Below the pieces are notes generated by a model, which ran no database searches, was not told the origin of the DNA, and saw only the letters and a list, made by a program, of their open reading frames with translations. A stretch of DNA of 27,382 nucleotides from Candidatus Rifleibacteriota bacterium (GTDB lineage Bacteria; Riflebacteria; Ozemobacteria; Ozemobacterales; Ozemobacteraceae): positions 1 to 27,382 of the forward strand of contig JAKJFO010000035.1 of NCBI GenBank assembly GCA_022704885.1. The letters run 5' to 3'. This document shows positions 1-7,838 of this stretch, one piece after another. Made by a program: the position numbers and the translations under genes. The stretch's first letter is position 1. Every line of letters starts with the position of its first letter.

Positions 1-252
1 TTCTTCGACGGTTTTGCCGAAGCTGTGCTCGTAATGAGGTCTGACAACTTTAAGAGTGCCGCTGACTTTGCGTCCGCTCAAAGTGGTGATCTCGACTTCG
101 CTGCCAGGATCAGAGTCTGCAGCGAGAAATCCCGCAACTTTCATTATGTACGGCGTTGCACGTGTGTCTTCTGGCACCTGTGGCGCTCTCTGTTCGGGAG
201 TAAGAAGAATTTTTTCGATTTCAACCCAGGTTCCAGCCGGAACTTTACTCAT
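1..252 (-). CDS. ortA: 2-amino-4-oxopentanoate thiolase subunit OrtA (3' end outside the window)
   Basis: The minus strand reads open from an ATG at 252 to the window edge, giving 84 residues that begin MSKVPAGTWVEIEKILLTPE and include RAPQVPEDT and a GRKVSGTLKVV segment. This matches what I recall of OrtA, the small subunit of the thiolase that splits 2-amino-4-oxopentanoate with CoA into alanine and acetyl-CoA in oxidative ornithine degradation. OrtA is only about 100 residues, so little is missing. A clear ribosome site (GGAGG, 8 bases before ATG) fixes the start. The gene is transcribed away from ord, which catalyses the preceding step, and this supports the call. The larger subunit gene ortB would be expected further left, outside the window. 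The identification rests on remembered family features, not on a search. Confidence 0.8.
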   Translation of the reverse strand, partial: MSKVPAGTWVEIEKILLTPEQRAPQVPEDTRATPYIMKVAGFLAADSDPGSEVEITTLSGRKVSGTLKVVRPHYEHSFGKTVEE

Positions 253-382
253 TTCAGCTACCTCCAGCCATAGATCTGCCAGGCACAAATATCCGTGGCC
301 TCTACAGGAAGCGGATGATGCGATTACGATTGCGATTACCGCTTCGCTGAGCACGAACAGAAAGGCCTGCCTTAAGTGTCAC

Positions 383-410
383 ATTATAGCACCCAACCTG
401 CAAAGAGCAA
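383..410 (-). promoter_or_regulatory. Predicted ortA promoter
   Basis: On the minus strand, TTGCTC (405-410) and TATAAT (383-388) are separated by 16 bases, and the -10 box is preceded by TGC, an extended -10. The match to a sigma-70 promoter is good. Transcription would start near 376 and run towards ortA. Confidence 0.6.
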
Positions 411-446
411 GGCTTTTGTTGCCATCTGCAAGTTCAAAACTGGGGG

Positions 447-474
447 TTGCTATCGGCTGCTTTTGTAGTATACT
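447..474 (+). promoter_or_regulatory. Predicted ord promoter
   Basis: TTGCTA (447-452) and TATACT (469-474) are separated by 16 bases. Transcription would start near 481, about 93 bases before the ord start codon. The box has the same -35 core and spacer as the opposing ortA promoter, and the two -35 boxes are only 36 bases apart. Confidence 0.55.
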
Positions 475-573
475 GCCGAAGACGCGTAAGACCTTTTCTG
501 TAGAAAAGAGTTTCGCAGGCGGTCAATCTTCTGGAAACTACCATAAGAACAACTAAGCAACAGGAGAAATGAT

Positions 574-1629
574 ATGAAGAAAGAAAATGTAAGAATAGCG
601 ATCTGGGGTTTTGGAGCCATGGGAAGCGGTATGGCTGAAGTGCTGCTGCGCAAGAAAGGCGTCGATATCGTCGGCGTCTGCGACATTCATCCTGACCGCG
701 CCGGCAAAAGCATGTTCGAAGTTCTGGGTGTCCCCAGAGGCAGTCATAAAGATGTAATAATTCAGAGCGACATCAACAAGGTCGTCAGCAAAAAGTCAGC
801 CGACGTCGTCCTGCTTGCCACCGACAGTTTTACCAGCAAAGCATTTGACAAGATCAAGCTGATTGTCGAACTCGGCATCAATGTTATCTCTACCGCCGAA
901 GAAATGGCCTACCCGAAGGCCAAAGAGCCAAAACTCACTGCCGAAATGGATCGTCTGGCCAAAGCCAATGGCGTCAGCATTCTCGGCACCGGTATCAACC
1001 CCGGCCTGATCATGGATCTTCTGGTAGTTCTGATGTCAGGCGCCTGCACTGATGTTGAATTCGTCAAGGCCGAGCGCGTTAACAGCCTTTCTCCGTTCGG
1101 TCCGGCCGTCATGGAAGAACAGGGTGTCGGCATCTCTCTCGATGAATTCAACAAAAAATCAAAAGAAGGTCATCTGGCCGGCCATGTCGGCTTCAACGAA
1201 TCGATCAGCATGATCTGCGACGCCATCGGCTGGAAGCTTGACAAGGCGGTCGAACAGACCATGGCTCCGATCGTTTCGAATGTGCCGCGCAAGACCAAAT
1301 ATGCAGAAGTTAAGCCGGGCGACGTTGCCGGTTGCACCATGAAGGGCTTTGGCTACGTTAACGGCAAGCTTGCCGTCGAAATGATTCACCCGCAGCAGAT
1401 CGAGCCCGAGCTCGAAGGAACCAATACCGGTGACTACGTGATAATCAAGGGCACACCGAACGTCAATCTCGCCAACAAGCCTGAAATTCCGGGCGGCATC
1501 GGCACTATTGCCATGTGCATCAACATGATTCCGCAGGTTATCAATGCCCGTCCCGGCCTGCACACCATGCTCGACCTGCCGGTTCCGCGTGCCATCATGG
1601 GCGACATGCGCGAACAGATTCACGACTGA
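574..1629 (+). CDS. ord: 2,4-diaminopentanoate dehydrogenase
   Basis: This is a 351-residue NAD(P)-dependent dehydrogenase with a DapB/homoserine-dehydrogenase-like Rossmann N-terminus: IAIWGFGAMGSGMAEVLL at about residues 8-25 carries the GxGxxG dinucleotide loop. The segment GTGINPGLIMDLL (about 146-158) is typical of 2,4-diaminopentanoate dehydrogenase. The enzyme oxidatively deaminates 2,4-diaminopentanoate to 2-amino-4-oxopentanoate with release of ammonia and NAD(P)H, and acts in the cytoplasm. The length is normal for the family. The start is supported by AGGAG shortly before ATG at 574. The divergent neighbour ortA takes the product onward. In characterised clostridial clusters ord and ortA lie in the same direction, so the split arrangement here is different. 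Other members of the broad DapB-like family are possible, but the ortA neighbour makes Ord much the best call. Confidence 0.88.
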   Translation: MKKENVRIAIWGFGAMGSGMAEVLLRKKGVDIVGVCDIHPDRAGKSMFEVLGVPRGSHKDVIIQSDINKVVSKKSADVVLLATDSFTSKAFDKIKLIVELGINVISTAEEMAYPKAKEPKLTAEMDRLAKANGVSILGTGINPGLIMDLLVVLMSGACTDVEFVKAERVNSLSPFGPAVMEEQGVGISLDEFNKKSKEGHLAGHVGFNESISMICDAIGWKLDKAVEQTMAPIVSNVPRKTKYAEVKPGDVAGCTMKGFGYVNGKLAVEMIHPQQIEPELEGTNTGDYVIIKGTPNVNLANKPEIPGGIGTIAMCINMIPQVINARPGLHTMLDLPVPRAIMGDMREQIHD

Positions 1630-1649
1630 TAGAAATTCAGATCAGACAG

Positions 1650-1688
1650 AAGTGGCAGAAACCTTTGTTTCTGCCACTTTTCTTATCT
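1650..1688 (+). terminator. Rho-independent terminator after ord
   Basis: A perfect 13-bp stem (1650-1662 with 1667-1679) and a 4-base loop are followed by TTTCTTATCTT. The hairpin sits 20 bases after the ord stop. It may also stop transcription from the facing Sel1-repeat gene. Confidence 0.85.
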
Positions 1689-1715
1689 TGATTTATGTCG
1701 ATGAACTGCTATAGC

Positions 1716-2720
1716 TCAAATAATCGCCGAAAGGAACTTGAGAACAACTACAACCAGAAAGACGACGAAGGCGCAGCCGAGACAACCGGTCTGCCCTTCC
1801 GGTTCTTCGAGATCGGCGAGCTTGTTGCGCGCTGGCAGCGAACCGTGAGCGGCGGCTTTTCTGAACCAGTATTTAGCCTTGTCGTTGCTCTGATCCAGGC
1901 CGGTTCCCATCAGGTAAAATTCTCCGAGGTGATACTGGGCGCGGGTGTCACCTGAGCGGGCCAGTTCCATCATTATCTTCGATGCCGCCTGGTAATCGCC
2001 ATTACGAAGGCTGCGAAAGGCTTCGTCGATACTTGTCTTCCGGGCCACCTGTTGATCGGAAGAACTCGCTGGCGCGCTATAAGACATCATATCGGGCTGC
2101 AGCGGGGTGATTGCAGAATCTTCGAGACGTTCAGGCTTTTTCGGTTTTTTCTTTTCAGAACGTTCGGGAGTCCCTGTGCTCAAAAAATCGGCCGTTTTAC
2201 GGTTATCTTCAAACGACATTTTAACGACAATATCTGACTGCGCTGCTGCAGCGGCTTTACTTTTTGGGGCAACCGGTTCGGTTTTTTTGCTTTCACGGGT
2301 CCGGGGCGTTCTTTGATCGCCATCTGGCATGCCGCTTACAGACGAATCCCGTTTCAGCTTATGATCTGCGCTTCTGTCGACAGTGAGATCTGGAAACTCA
2401 CCAACATTGACATGAAAAACCGATGCCCAGAGTTCAACAATGGTTTCGGCCAGTTTGACGTCATAGTGCTCGAGTTCAGCGATTTTGCCAACAGTTTCAG
2501 CTACGACATTTTTGTCGACACGCTGACCGGCACGTATACGCAGGGGGCGCAACAGGTTTGCCAGTAGTGGCTGCAAAATCACATCGAGGTCTGCGGCAGC
2601 ATCTGCTCCGACCTTGTTGAGAATTTTCTCGCGCAGACGTTCGGGAACCTCGGTAATTGTAATACCGTAGCGGTCGGTAAGTTCTCGCAACGATTCTGAA
2701 AGCTGTTCCAGATGCTTCAT
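1716..2720 (-). CDS. Sel1-repeat protein with C-terminal membrane anchor
   Basis: This is a 334-residue protein. Residues 1-110 are helical and charged with no family I recognise. Residues 115-220 are a low-complexity, charged linker rich in Lys, Ser, Pro and Ala. Residues about 225-300 contain TPR/Sel1-like repeats: a helix pair around DEAFRSLRNGDYQAA, then the typical Sel1 pattern AQYHLGEFYLMGTG...KAKYWFRKAAAHG. The last 22 residues (about 313-334) form one strongly hydrophobic helix with two cysteines and almost no tail, so the protein is probably tail-anchored with the repeats in the cytoplasm. Sel1 repeats mediate protein contacts, and the partner is unknown. The start is supported by GGGAGAG just upstream. 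It is a single-gene unit facing ord. Confidence 0.75.
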   Translation of the reverse strand: MKHLEQLSESLRELTDRYGITITEVPERLREKILNKVGADAAADLDVILQPLLANLLRPLRIRAGQRVDKNVVAETVGKIAELEHYDVKLAETIVELWASVFHVNVGEFPDLTVDRSADHKLKRDSSVSGMPDGDQRTPRTRESKKTEPVAPKSKAAAAAQSDIVVKMSFEDNRKTADFLSTGTPERSEKKKPKKPERLEDSAITPLQPDMMSYSAPASSSDQQVARKTSIDEAFRSLRNGDYQAASKIMMELARSGDTRAQYHLGEFYLMGTGLDQSNDKAKYWFRKAAAHGSLPARNKLADLEEPEGQTGCLGCAFVVFLVVVVLKFLSAII

Positions 2721-2757
2721 CGGTCTCTCCCGCGATCGGGCTGTTTAATTTAATGAC

Positions 2758-2786
2758 AGTTTATCTGCAAACCGGAAAATTTACAA
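2758..2786 (-). promoter_or_regulatory. Predicted promoter of the Sel1-repeat gene
   Basis: On the minus strand, TTGTAA (2781-2786) and TAAACT (2758-2763) are separated by 17 bases. The predicted transcript start, near 2751, gives a leader of about 30 bases. Confidence 0.45.
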
Positions 2787-2899
2787 CCTGCTTGCAAAAT
2801 TGATACGATTCCTGGTCAAAATCCGCATCATTCTGCGCACAGGATGACAGGGTTTGGCCGAAATTTCTGCCAACAGTTCGTTAAACTATTAGAGCTTTT

Positions 2900-2928
2900 T
2901 TGTAGAATTTGTCAGATTAGGCTATAAT
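2900..2928 (+). promoter_or_regulatory. Predicted promoter of the five-domain PD-(D/E)XK gene
   Basis: TTGTAG (2900-2905) and a consensus TATAAT (2923-2928) are separated by 17 bases. The -10 box overlaps an upstream in-frame ATG at 2927, so that ATG would lie outside the transcript. This places the real start at the next ATG, 2960. Confidence 0.6.
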
Positions 2929-2959
2929 GTCAGAAAGCCAAGCAAGGAGTCTTACGAGA

Positions 2960-5900
2960 ATGGCCGACAAGCCTGATCTATTTTCGCGCCTGTTCAGAAA
3001 AACCCAGGAACACAAAAAAAGCCTGGAACAGAAAGACAAGCCGGCACCGACAGCAAAACCGCCTCTTTCGCCAACCGGCAATTCGGTACCGCCGAAACAG
3101 GCACCAAAAGCAGATACCAAAAACAAGGTCGGATTGAGTGGCAGCAAAATAGAGCTCTACCAGACCTGCCCCAAAAAGTTTCATTTCACTTACATCCGCA
3201 AGGTCAAGAAGCCATCGGCGCCAAGCCCACACCTGAGTTTCGATCAGACGCTGCACGCTACGCTGGCAAGATACTACAAAAACTGGCGTGCCAGCGAGCC
3301 TTTCAGACTTGATAATCTGTTCGCTCTGCTCGATGAAACCTGGGATCCTCGCGGTTACGAGAGCAAAGAGCAGGAAAGCGAATATCGACACACGGCTGAA
3401 GCCGCTTTGCGAACTTATTTTGACAAGTTCTGTCAGGTGCCGCCGCGCCACATCGAAACCGACTATTTTTTCAAGGTTGATATCAGCGGCGGCGAGTACA
3501 GCGGCAAAATCGACCGGGTCGACCGCCACCCCGACGGCACTCTTGAACTTATCGACTACAAAACCGGCAAACAGCCATACACCGGCGTGCAGGAACTGGA
3601 ACAGTCGCTGGCGGTGCAACTGCTTTTCGTCGCTACCGAAAGTATCTGGCCAGGCAAAGTCAAAAAGATCACCTTCATCTATCTCAAAGATGGCAGTACG
3701 CTAAGTGTCATGCGTAATCACGCTGAAATGGCACTCGCTGAAAAACGCTACCTCGATATCGGCGAGGCAATTTATCAGGGAAAATTCGAGCCGATTCGTT
3801 CGGCCGCCTGCAGTTACTGCGACTTTCAAGACATCTGCCCGGTCGGTCAGATTCCGGCTCTTAACGCCTCGAAGATCAGAGCATTTCTTGACTGCCCGCA
3901 CAAGTATGCGGCAATTTATGTTAAGCACCAGAAGCCCAAAATAGCTGATGAAGTTCCGTCTTTCGATCTGGCACTCGACCGGCCGCTGCACGATGCACTG
4001 GCGCAGTTTCACCGCGATTACCGCCCCACCCCGAACCGTTCGCCGGAGAGCGCCATGTTTTCGCTGCTTTTCAAGGCAATCCCTCAGGATCTCCCTGAAG
4101 AAATGCAGGATCAGATCAAAAATACCGGCCGTGAATACCTGCAGAATTATCTGAATCACTTCTTTCCAAAATCAAAAACCTGGCTGGTTAACGAATTTAT
4201 TGAATACAATACTGACGCATTCTGCTTTCAGACCACGATTGACCGCATCGACGCCGATTCTGCCGGCAACTATGCACTTATCGACTACAAAACCGGCAAA
4301 CGCATGCTTACAGCGGCAGAGCTGGCCAACGACCCGTTGACGGCAGCGGTATGTGCGGCAGCGGATCAACGCTGGCCAGGAAAGATAAAGACATTCAGCT
4401 GCATCTATCTGCGGCATGGCGAAGAAGTCAAACTCGAAGTCAACGAAATGCTGATCAGAAAGGGCAATCAACTGCTCAGCACGATAGGCGATCAGATCAG
4501 ACAGAAAAATTTTGAGCCTCTCGGCGGCCCGGTCTGCACGACCTGCCCGGTAGCAGGCATCTGTGGTGAGAAACGCCTGGTCGTTTCAATGTCGAAAATT
4601 CAGACTCTTCGAGACTGCGCGAAGCGTTACCAGTTCAGATACATTACCAAAGCGCCAGTTCCCGACAAGGAGAAGCCGGCGATTGTTCTGTATCAGCTGC
4701 TGCAATCTACGCTGCAGGACTACGCTGGCGCCGGCCGTCTGCAGGATGCCGGTCTGCTGCTGGAAAGAGCTTCGGCAAAAGTCAACGATGACCCGACACT
4801 GAGCCCGGCAGCGAAACAGGATGTGCTGAGCAAAGCCTACACAGCGTTTCAGAACGTAAACGAACACTTCAAAGCAGGGTTTCCCAAAATTCACTCACTC
4901 GGTGAGCAGGCGCGAGTCGGCTACGAAGATCTGGTGCTGACCACCCGATTCGACCGCATTGACCTTCTGCCCAACGGCAATCTGCATGTCGTCATCTACA
5001 AGACCGGTAAAAAGGCGATGACTCCGCATGAGGCGAGACTCGATCTAAGCGGCATCTACAACTGGTTCATCGCTGACCGGGTATATCCCGGCCGGATCGA
5101 ACGGTTGTCGTATTTCTATCTGATGACCGGTGATGTAGTGCCTTTTACGCCTACCGAGCAGGATATCGAAAGGCTCAAACTGACATTCAGCGAATTCGTC
5201 AGAGAGAACGAAGATGCCGCCTTCGAAGGGCAGCGCAACCCTCTCTGCCCCTACTGCGACTATGTAGATATCTGCGAAGATGCAAAATCAATGCTGCTGT
5301 CGCCAAGCAAGATCAACTGCTTTACATCATGCGCGCTCAAATACCGCATGAAATATATCGACCGTGTTCCCAAAGAAGCGCGCCCCACCCCGAATCTCAG
5401 CTTTGACCGCTCGATTCACTTCGCGCTGCGCGAGTTTCACGAGAATTTCGAACCGGGCCAGTTCAAGAAGAACCCGTTCCGATCGATCATCAACAAATAC
5501 TGGATTCGAGACGGTTACAACGATGCCGAAGAAGAAGAGCGCTTCAAGGTGCGGGCCAACATGATGCTCGAAGATTATTTCAAGAGCCTTACCGGCAAAG
5601 AGAAGCCGATAATGTTCGAGATGTCGGCCAAATGGAGCTGGAACGGCGTCGACACGGTGGTGCAGATCGACCGGATCGACCAGCTTCCCGACGGCAGATA
5701 TGAAATTATCGATTACAAAACCGGCAAGAAAGTTCCTGACGAGCGGGTGATCAACGAAGACGCGAGCCTGATGAACATGTATCTGGCGGCCAGCCAGAAG
5801 TGGCCGGGCAAGATCGCGAAGGTATCTTACCACTTTCTTTCGAACAACAAACGCTACACTCTGGAACCGGCAGACGCTGATATTGTCACCCACAAGACGA

Positions 5901-6832
5901 AAATGGCAGAGCTGGTGTCTCTGATCAACAAGAACGAATTCGAGCCCAATAAGGGCGCGCTTTGCGCCTGGTGTGAGTATTACGGGCCCTGCCCGGAATG
6001 GAAGATAAAGCCGCACGAAATGGCCGGCGAAACCCCGGAACAGTTCAGGCAGCGCATCAGGCTGAGCTATTCAAAAATGAGCCTGTATCTGAACTGCCCG
6101 CGTTCATACAAGAAGCTCTATATCGACAAGGTGCCACCCAAACCGCAACCCTTCTTCAGTTTCGGCACGACCATTCACGAGACTTTCGAGCGCGTTTACG
6201 ACCCGGTGAATCCGATACCGAAGCCATCTCTGGAGCGTGTTCTTGAGATTTACGATGAAGTTCGTCTGACGCATCGCGAGGGCTTCGATTCAGACGCGAC
6301 GGAAGAGCAGTATCGTCAGGACGGGATACGCCAGATAACCATGTATTACAACCGCTTCATCAAAGATTGCGAGTTCAAACCGGCGTATTCGATCGAAGAT
6401 TATTTCGAGATTCCGTGCGGCAAGTATGCAGTAATGACTGGTTTTATCGACCGTATCGACAAGCTCGATGATGGAACCTATGAAATTCTCGACTACAAGA
6501 CCGAACCGACCATGCGCACCCAGGAAGCGGTAGATAACGACAAGCAGCTGAGCATTTATTACTGGGCCTGCGAAGACACGCTGGGTCTTAAAATCAGCAA
6601 GTTATCGCTGCTCATGCTTGATCATGACTGCAAAGTCGAGACAACGCGTACACGCGACAGCATACCCAAAGTCATTGAAACCATCGACAAGACGGCCTAT
6701 GAAATGATTCACGAAAAAGACTTTCTGCCGCGCAAGAACAAGTATTGCAAGAGCTGCGATCATTTGCACGACTGCCCGATGCGCGCAGAGGTCGAGGCAG
6801 ACGAATCATTGATCTCGATGAAAAAATTCTGA
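2960..6832 (+). CDS. Protein of five tandem Cas4/AddB-like PD-(D/E)XK Fe-S domains
   Basis: The 1290-residue product consists of an N-terminal Lys/Pro-rich stretch (about 60 residues) and five units of about 240 residues. Each unit opens with an SKI/SKM helix and a cysteine (C70, C312, C553, C791, C1046), continues with a (I/F)DR(I/V)D motif and an IDYKTGK-like motif, and ends with C-x2-C-x5-C (from C284, C526, C763, C1002, C1263). This is the layout of Cas4/AddB-type RecB-family nucleases (PDDEXK_1), where one early and three late cysteines hold a [4Fe-4S] cluster. The D-x-K pairs are D199/K201, D442/K444, D918/K920 and D1178/K1180. Unit 3 has I679 in place of Asp and Gln in place of the early His. 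Unit 5 keeps the QL..Y motif; unit 2 lacks it. ATG 2960 is chosen over 2927 because AAGGAG lies 10 bases upstream and the promoter overlaps 2927. The domain identity is secure. The substrate and role are unknown, and no helicase or Cas gene is nearby. Confidence 0.9.
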   Translation: MADKPDLFSRLFRKTQEHKKSLEQKDKPAPTAKPPLSPTGNSVPPKQAPKADTKNKVGLSGSKIELYQTCPKKFHFTYIRKVKKPSAPSPHLSFDQTLHATLARYYKNWRASEPFRLDNLFALLDETWDPRGYESKEQESEYRHTAEAALRTYFDKFCQVPPRHIETDYFFKVDISGGEYSGKIDRVDRHPDGTLELIDYKTGKQPYTGVQELEQSLAVQLLFVATESIWPGKVKKITFIYLKDGSTLSVMRNHAEMALAEKRYLDIGEAIYQGKFEPIRSAACSYCDFQDICPVGQIPALNASKIRAFLDCPHKYAAIYVKHQKPKIADEVPSFDLALDRPLHDALAQFHRDYRPTPNRSPESAMFSLLFKAIPQDLPEEMQDQIKNTGREYLQNYLNHFFPKSKTWLVNEFIEYNTDAFCFQTTIDRIDADSAGNYALIDYKTGKRMLTAAELANDPLTAAVCAAADQRWPGKIKTFSCIYLRHGEEVKLEVNEMLIRKGNQLLSTIGDQIRQKNFEPLGGPVCTTCPVAGICGEKRLVVSMSKIQTLRDCAKRYQFRYITKAPVPDKEKPAIVLYQLLQSTLQDYAGAGRLQDAGLLLERASAKVNDDPTLSPAAKQDVLSKAYTAFQNVNEHFKAGFPKIHSLGEQARVGYEDLVLTTRFDRIDLLPNGNLHVVIYKTGKKAMTPHEARLDLSGIYNWFIADRVYPGRIERLSYFYLMTGDVVPFTPTEQDIERLKLTFSEFVRENEDAAFEGQRNPLCPYCDYVDICEDAKSMLLSPSKINCFTSCALKYRMKYIDRVPKEARPTPNLSFDRSIHFALREFHENFEPGQFKKNPFRSIINKYWIRDGYNDAEEEERFKVRANMMLEDYFKSLTGKEKPIMFEMSAKWSWNGVDTVVQIDRIDQLPDGRYEIIDYKTGKKVPDERVINEDASLMNMYLAASQKWPGKIAKVSYHFLSNNKRYTLEPADADIVTHKTKMAELVSLINKNEFEPNKGALCAWCEYYGPCPEWKIKPHEMAGETPEQFRQRIRLSYSKMSLYLNCPRSYKKLYIDKVPPKPQPFFSFGTTIHETFERVYDPVNPIPKPSLERVLEIYDEVRLTHREGFDSDATEEQYRQDGIRQITMYYNRFIKDCEFKPAYSIEDYFEIPCGKYAVMTGFIDRIDKLDDGTYEILDYKTEPTMRTQEAVDNDKQLSIYYWACEDTLGLKISKLSLLMLDHDCKVETTRTRDSIPKVIETIDKTAYEMIHEKDFLPRKNKYCKSCDHLHDCPMRAEVEADESLISMKKF

Positions 6833-6844
6833 TTGTTCGTCTAC

Positions 6845-6877
6845 AGGCCGGCAGCTGAAAAATGCAGCTGCCGGCCT
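6845..6877. terminator. Hairpin after the five-domain gene
   Basis: A perfect 13-bp GC-rich stem (6845-6857 with 6865-6877) with a 7-base A-rich loop starts 12 bases after the stop codon. The following bases (GGCTGTTTC) give only a weak T-run, so termination may be partial or the structure may protect the 3' end of the message. Confidence 0.6.
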
Positions 6878-6884
6878 GGCTGTT

Positions 6885-7037
6885 TCAGGAAGTCAGACTC
6901 TGGTTCGGGTCTAAATCTTTGGGATCCTCGGTCAGCTTATCTTCTGTCTGCGCGGGTCTGGGAAGAATGCTGGAGACAAAGCGTTGAACCTGTTCTGCCA
7001 GCTTGTTACCACTTATCAACATTGTCCAGGAAAACAT
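6885..7037 (-). CDS. Possible 50-residue hypothetical protein
   Basis: A short minus-strand frame starts at ATG 7037 behind an AGAGGG sequence 9 bases upstream and ends at 6885, just before the hairpin at 6845-6877. The product starts MFSWTMLISGNKLAEQVQRF and ends in a charged, Pro/Asp/Glu-rich tail (KLTEDPKDLDPNQSLTS). The frame stays open further upstream to a TTG at 7091, but the ATG has the better ribosome site. No family is recognised and no clear promoter is seen. The ribosome site and the position of the hairpin are the only support; the frame could be chance. Confidence 0.35.
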   Translation of the reverse strand: MFSWTMLISGNKLAEQVQRFVSSILPRPAQTEDKLTEDPKDLDPNQSLTS

Positions 7038-7289
7038 CTTTAACAACCCTCTTAATGATTTACATCGAATTTCCGAGGAAGCTTCAAGCAATAATCATGC
7101 CAAGCCACAAAATTATGCATGAGATACACAATGCCGCCTGCAACGGGCACATCTGTCAAGAGAGCATTAGGTGCATAAACCAGCCTGCTGAAAATTTGAT
7201 CATAACTGCAAAAAAATGAGCAGTCGCAAACAAATTATTGCACAATACGAAGCAGACTTTTTCGATTCAAAGGTTTAACACCGGCAGGA
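7038..7289. other. Non-coding stretch, nothing identified
   Basis: Together with 6833-6884 this forms a gap of about 450 bases between recognised genes. Apart from the hairpin and the possible small gene listed above, I see no promoter pair, repeat or RNA structure that I can support. It is AT-richer than the flanking genes. Confidence 0.4.
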
Positions 7290-7838
7290 TTATTCGGTGA
7301 AAGTCATTTCAAAGGCAAGAGTATTGGTCTTTACGCCATTGATCGACATATACAATATCATCTGATGCACGCCGAGCGGCGCACCATAGATATCCTGAGG
7401 AGTAAAAGGAATCTCTGCCGACCAGCGGCCAGCCTGATTGTCGGTGCCAATTTTGGTGGGAATCGCGATCGGATCTTTGAACCTCTGATAAAATGCTTCT
7501 GTTTCAGCGCTTGCTGCGAACATGAGACTTGCCGTTTTTGTAGCTGTTTCCGAAGCGATTACACCAACCGGCTCGGTGACGGTATCCTGTATTGTGCGCA
7601 CAAAGCCCAGATAGGCGGTTGCTGTCGATACGATCGAAGGACTGGTCCATTCGCAGGTCAGCTTCATGATGCCACCGGTAGTCCTGGAAATACTGGTAGC
7701 GATGATTTCGAGTGACTGTATTGTCGGAGTTACGTAAGAATATGGCGGCAGAGGCTCTTTGAGCTGACCGGTCTTGTCACATCCGGTCAGGAAAAGAGCC
7801 AGCAGCAGAACTGTCAGGGCTGCAATTTTTTTAAGCAT
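7290..7838 (-). CDS. Predicted lipoprotein of unknown function
   Basis: The 182-residue product begins with a lipoprotein signal peptide: MLKK, a run of about 13 hydrophobic residues, then lipobox LTGC with the lipidated cysteine at position 20. The mature part (about 163 residues) is probably beta-rich and resembles no family I can name; it ends in LAFEMTFTE. It should be anchored in the outer or cytoplasmic membrane facing the periplasm. An ATG nine codons upstream (7865) is in frame, but GGAAGAAG lies directly before ATG 7838 and the signal peptide begins properly there, so the shorter form is preferred. The gene is divergent from the oligopeptidase gene. Confidence 0.8.
   Translation of the reverse strand: MLKKIAALTVLLLALFLTGCDKTGQLKEPLPPYSYVTPTIQSLEIIATSISRTTGGIMKLTCEWTSPSIVSTATAYLGFVRTIQDTVTEPVGVIASETATKTASLMFAASAETEAFYQRFKDPIAIPTKIGTDNQAGRWSAEIPFTPQDIYGAPLGVHQMILYMSINGVKTNTLAFEMTFTE

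Larger units (their letters stand above)
253..573. promoter_or_regulatory. Divergent ortA/ord control region
   Basis: This 321-base stretch holds no convincing gene. It contains two back-to-back promoters (listed separately), leaving leaders of roughly 120 bases for ortA and 90 bases for ord. The ortA leader holds a 9-base direct repeat TGCGATTAC at 319-327 and 331-339, one helical turn apart. The ord leader holds a small hairpin, CTTTTC/GAAAAG at 493-508. Either could be a regulator or structure site, but the sequence alone does not show that. Confidence 0.55.

Noticed and set aside
56..556. Plus-strand open frame of 166 codons at the left end
   Set aside because: It lies antisense to ortA and across both divergent promoters, and the product looks like random sequence.
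5327..6016. Long antisense frame (229 codons) under the five-domain gene
   Set aside because: Its length follows from the codon use of the real gene on the other strand; there is no ribosome site or recognisable motif.
2960..6832. The five repeated units as an assembly duplication
   Set aside because: The units share motifs but differ widely in sequence throughout, so they cannot be a recent copy or an assembly repeat.
2960..6832. The five-domain gene as part of a CRISPR-Cas or AddAB locus
   Set aside because: No repeat array, cas1/cas2, addA or helicase gene is present in the window; only the domain type is shared.
6833..7219. Plus-strand open frame of 128 codons after the five-domain gene
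   Set aside because: It starts at a TTG directly after the stop with no ribosome site, runs through a terminator-like hairpin and has no protein-like composition.
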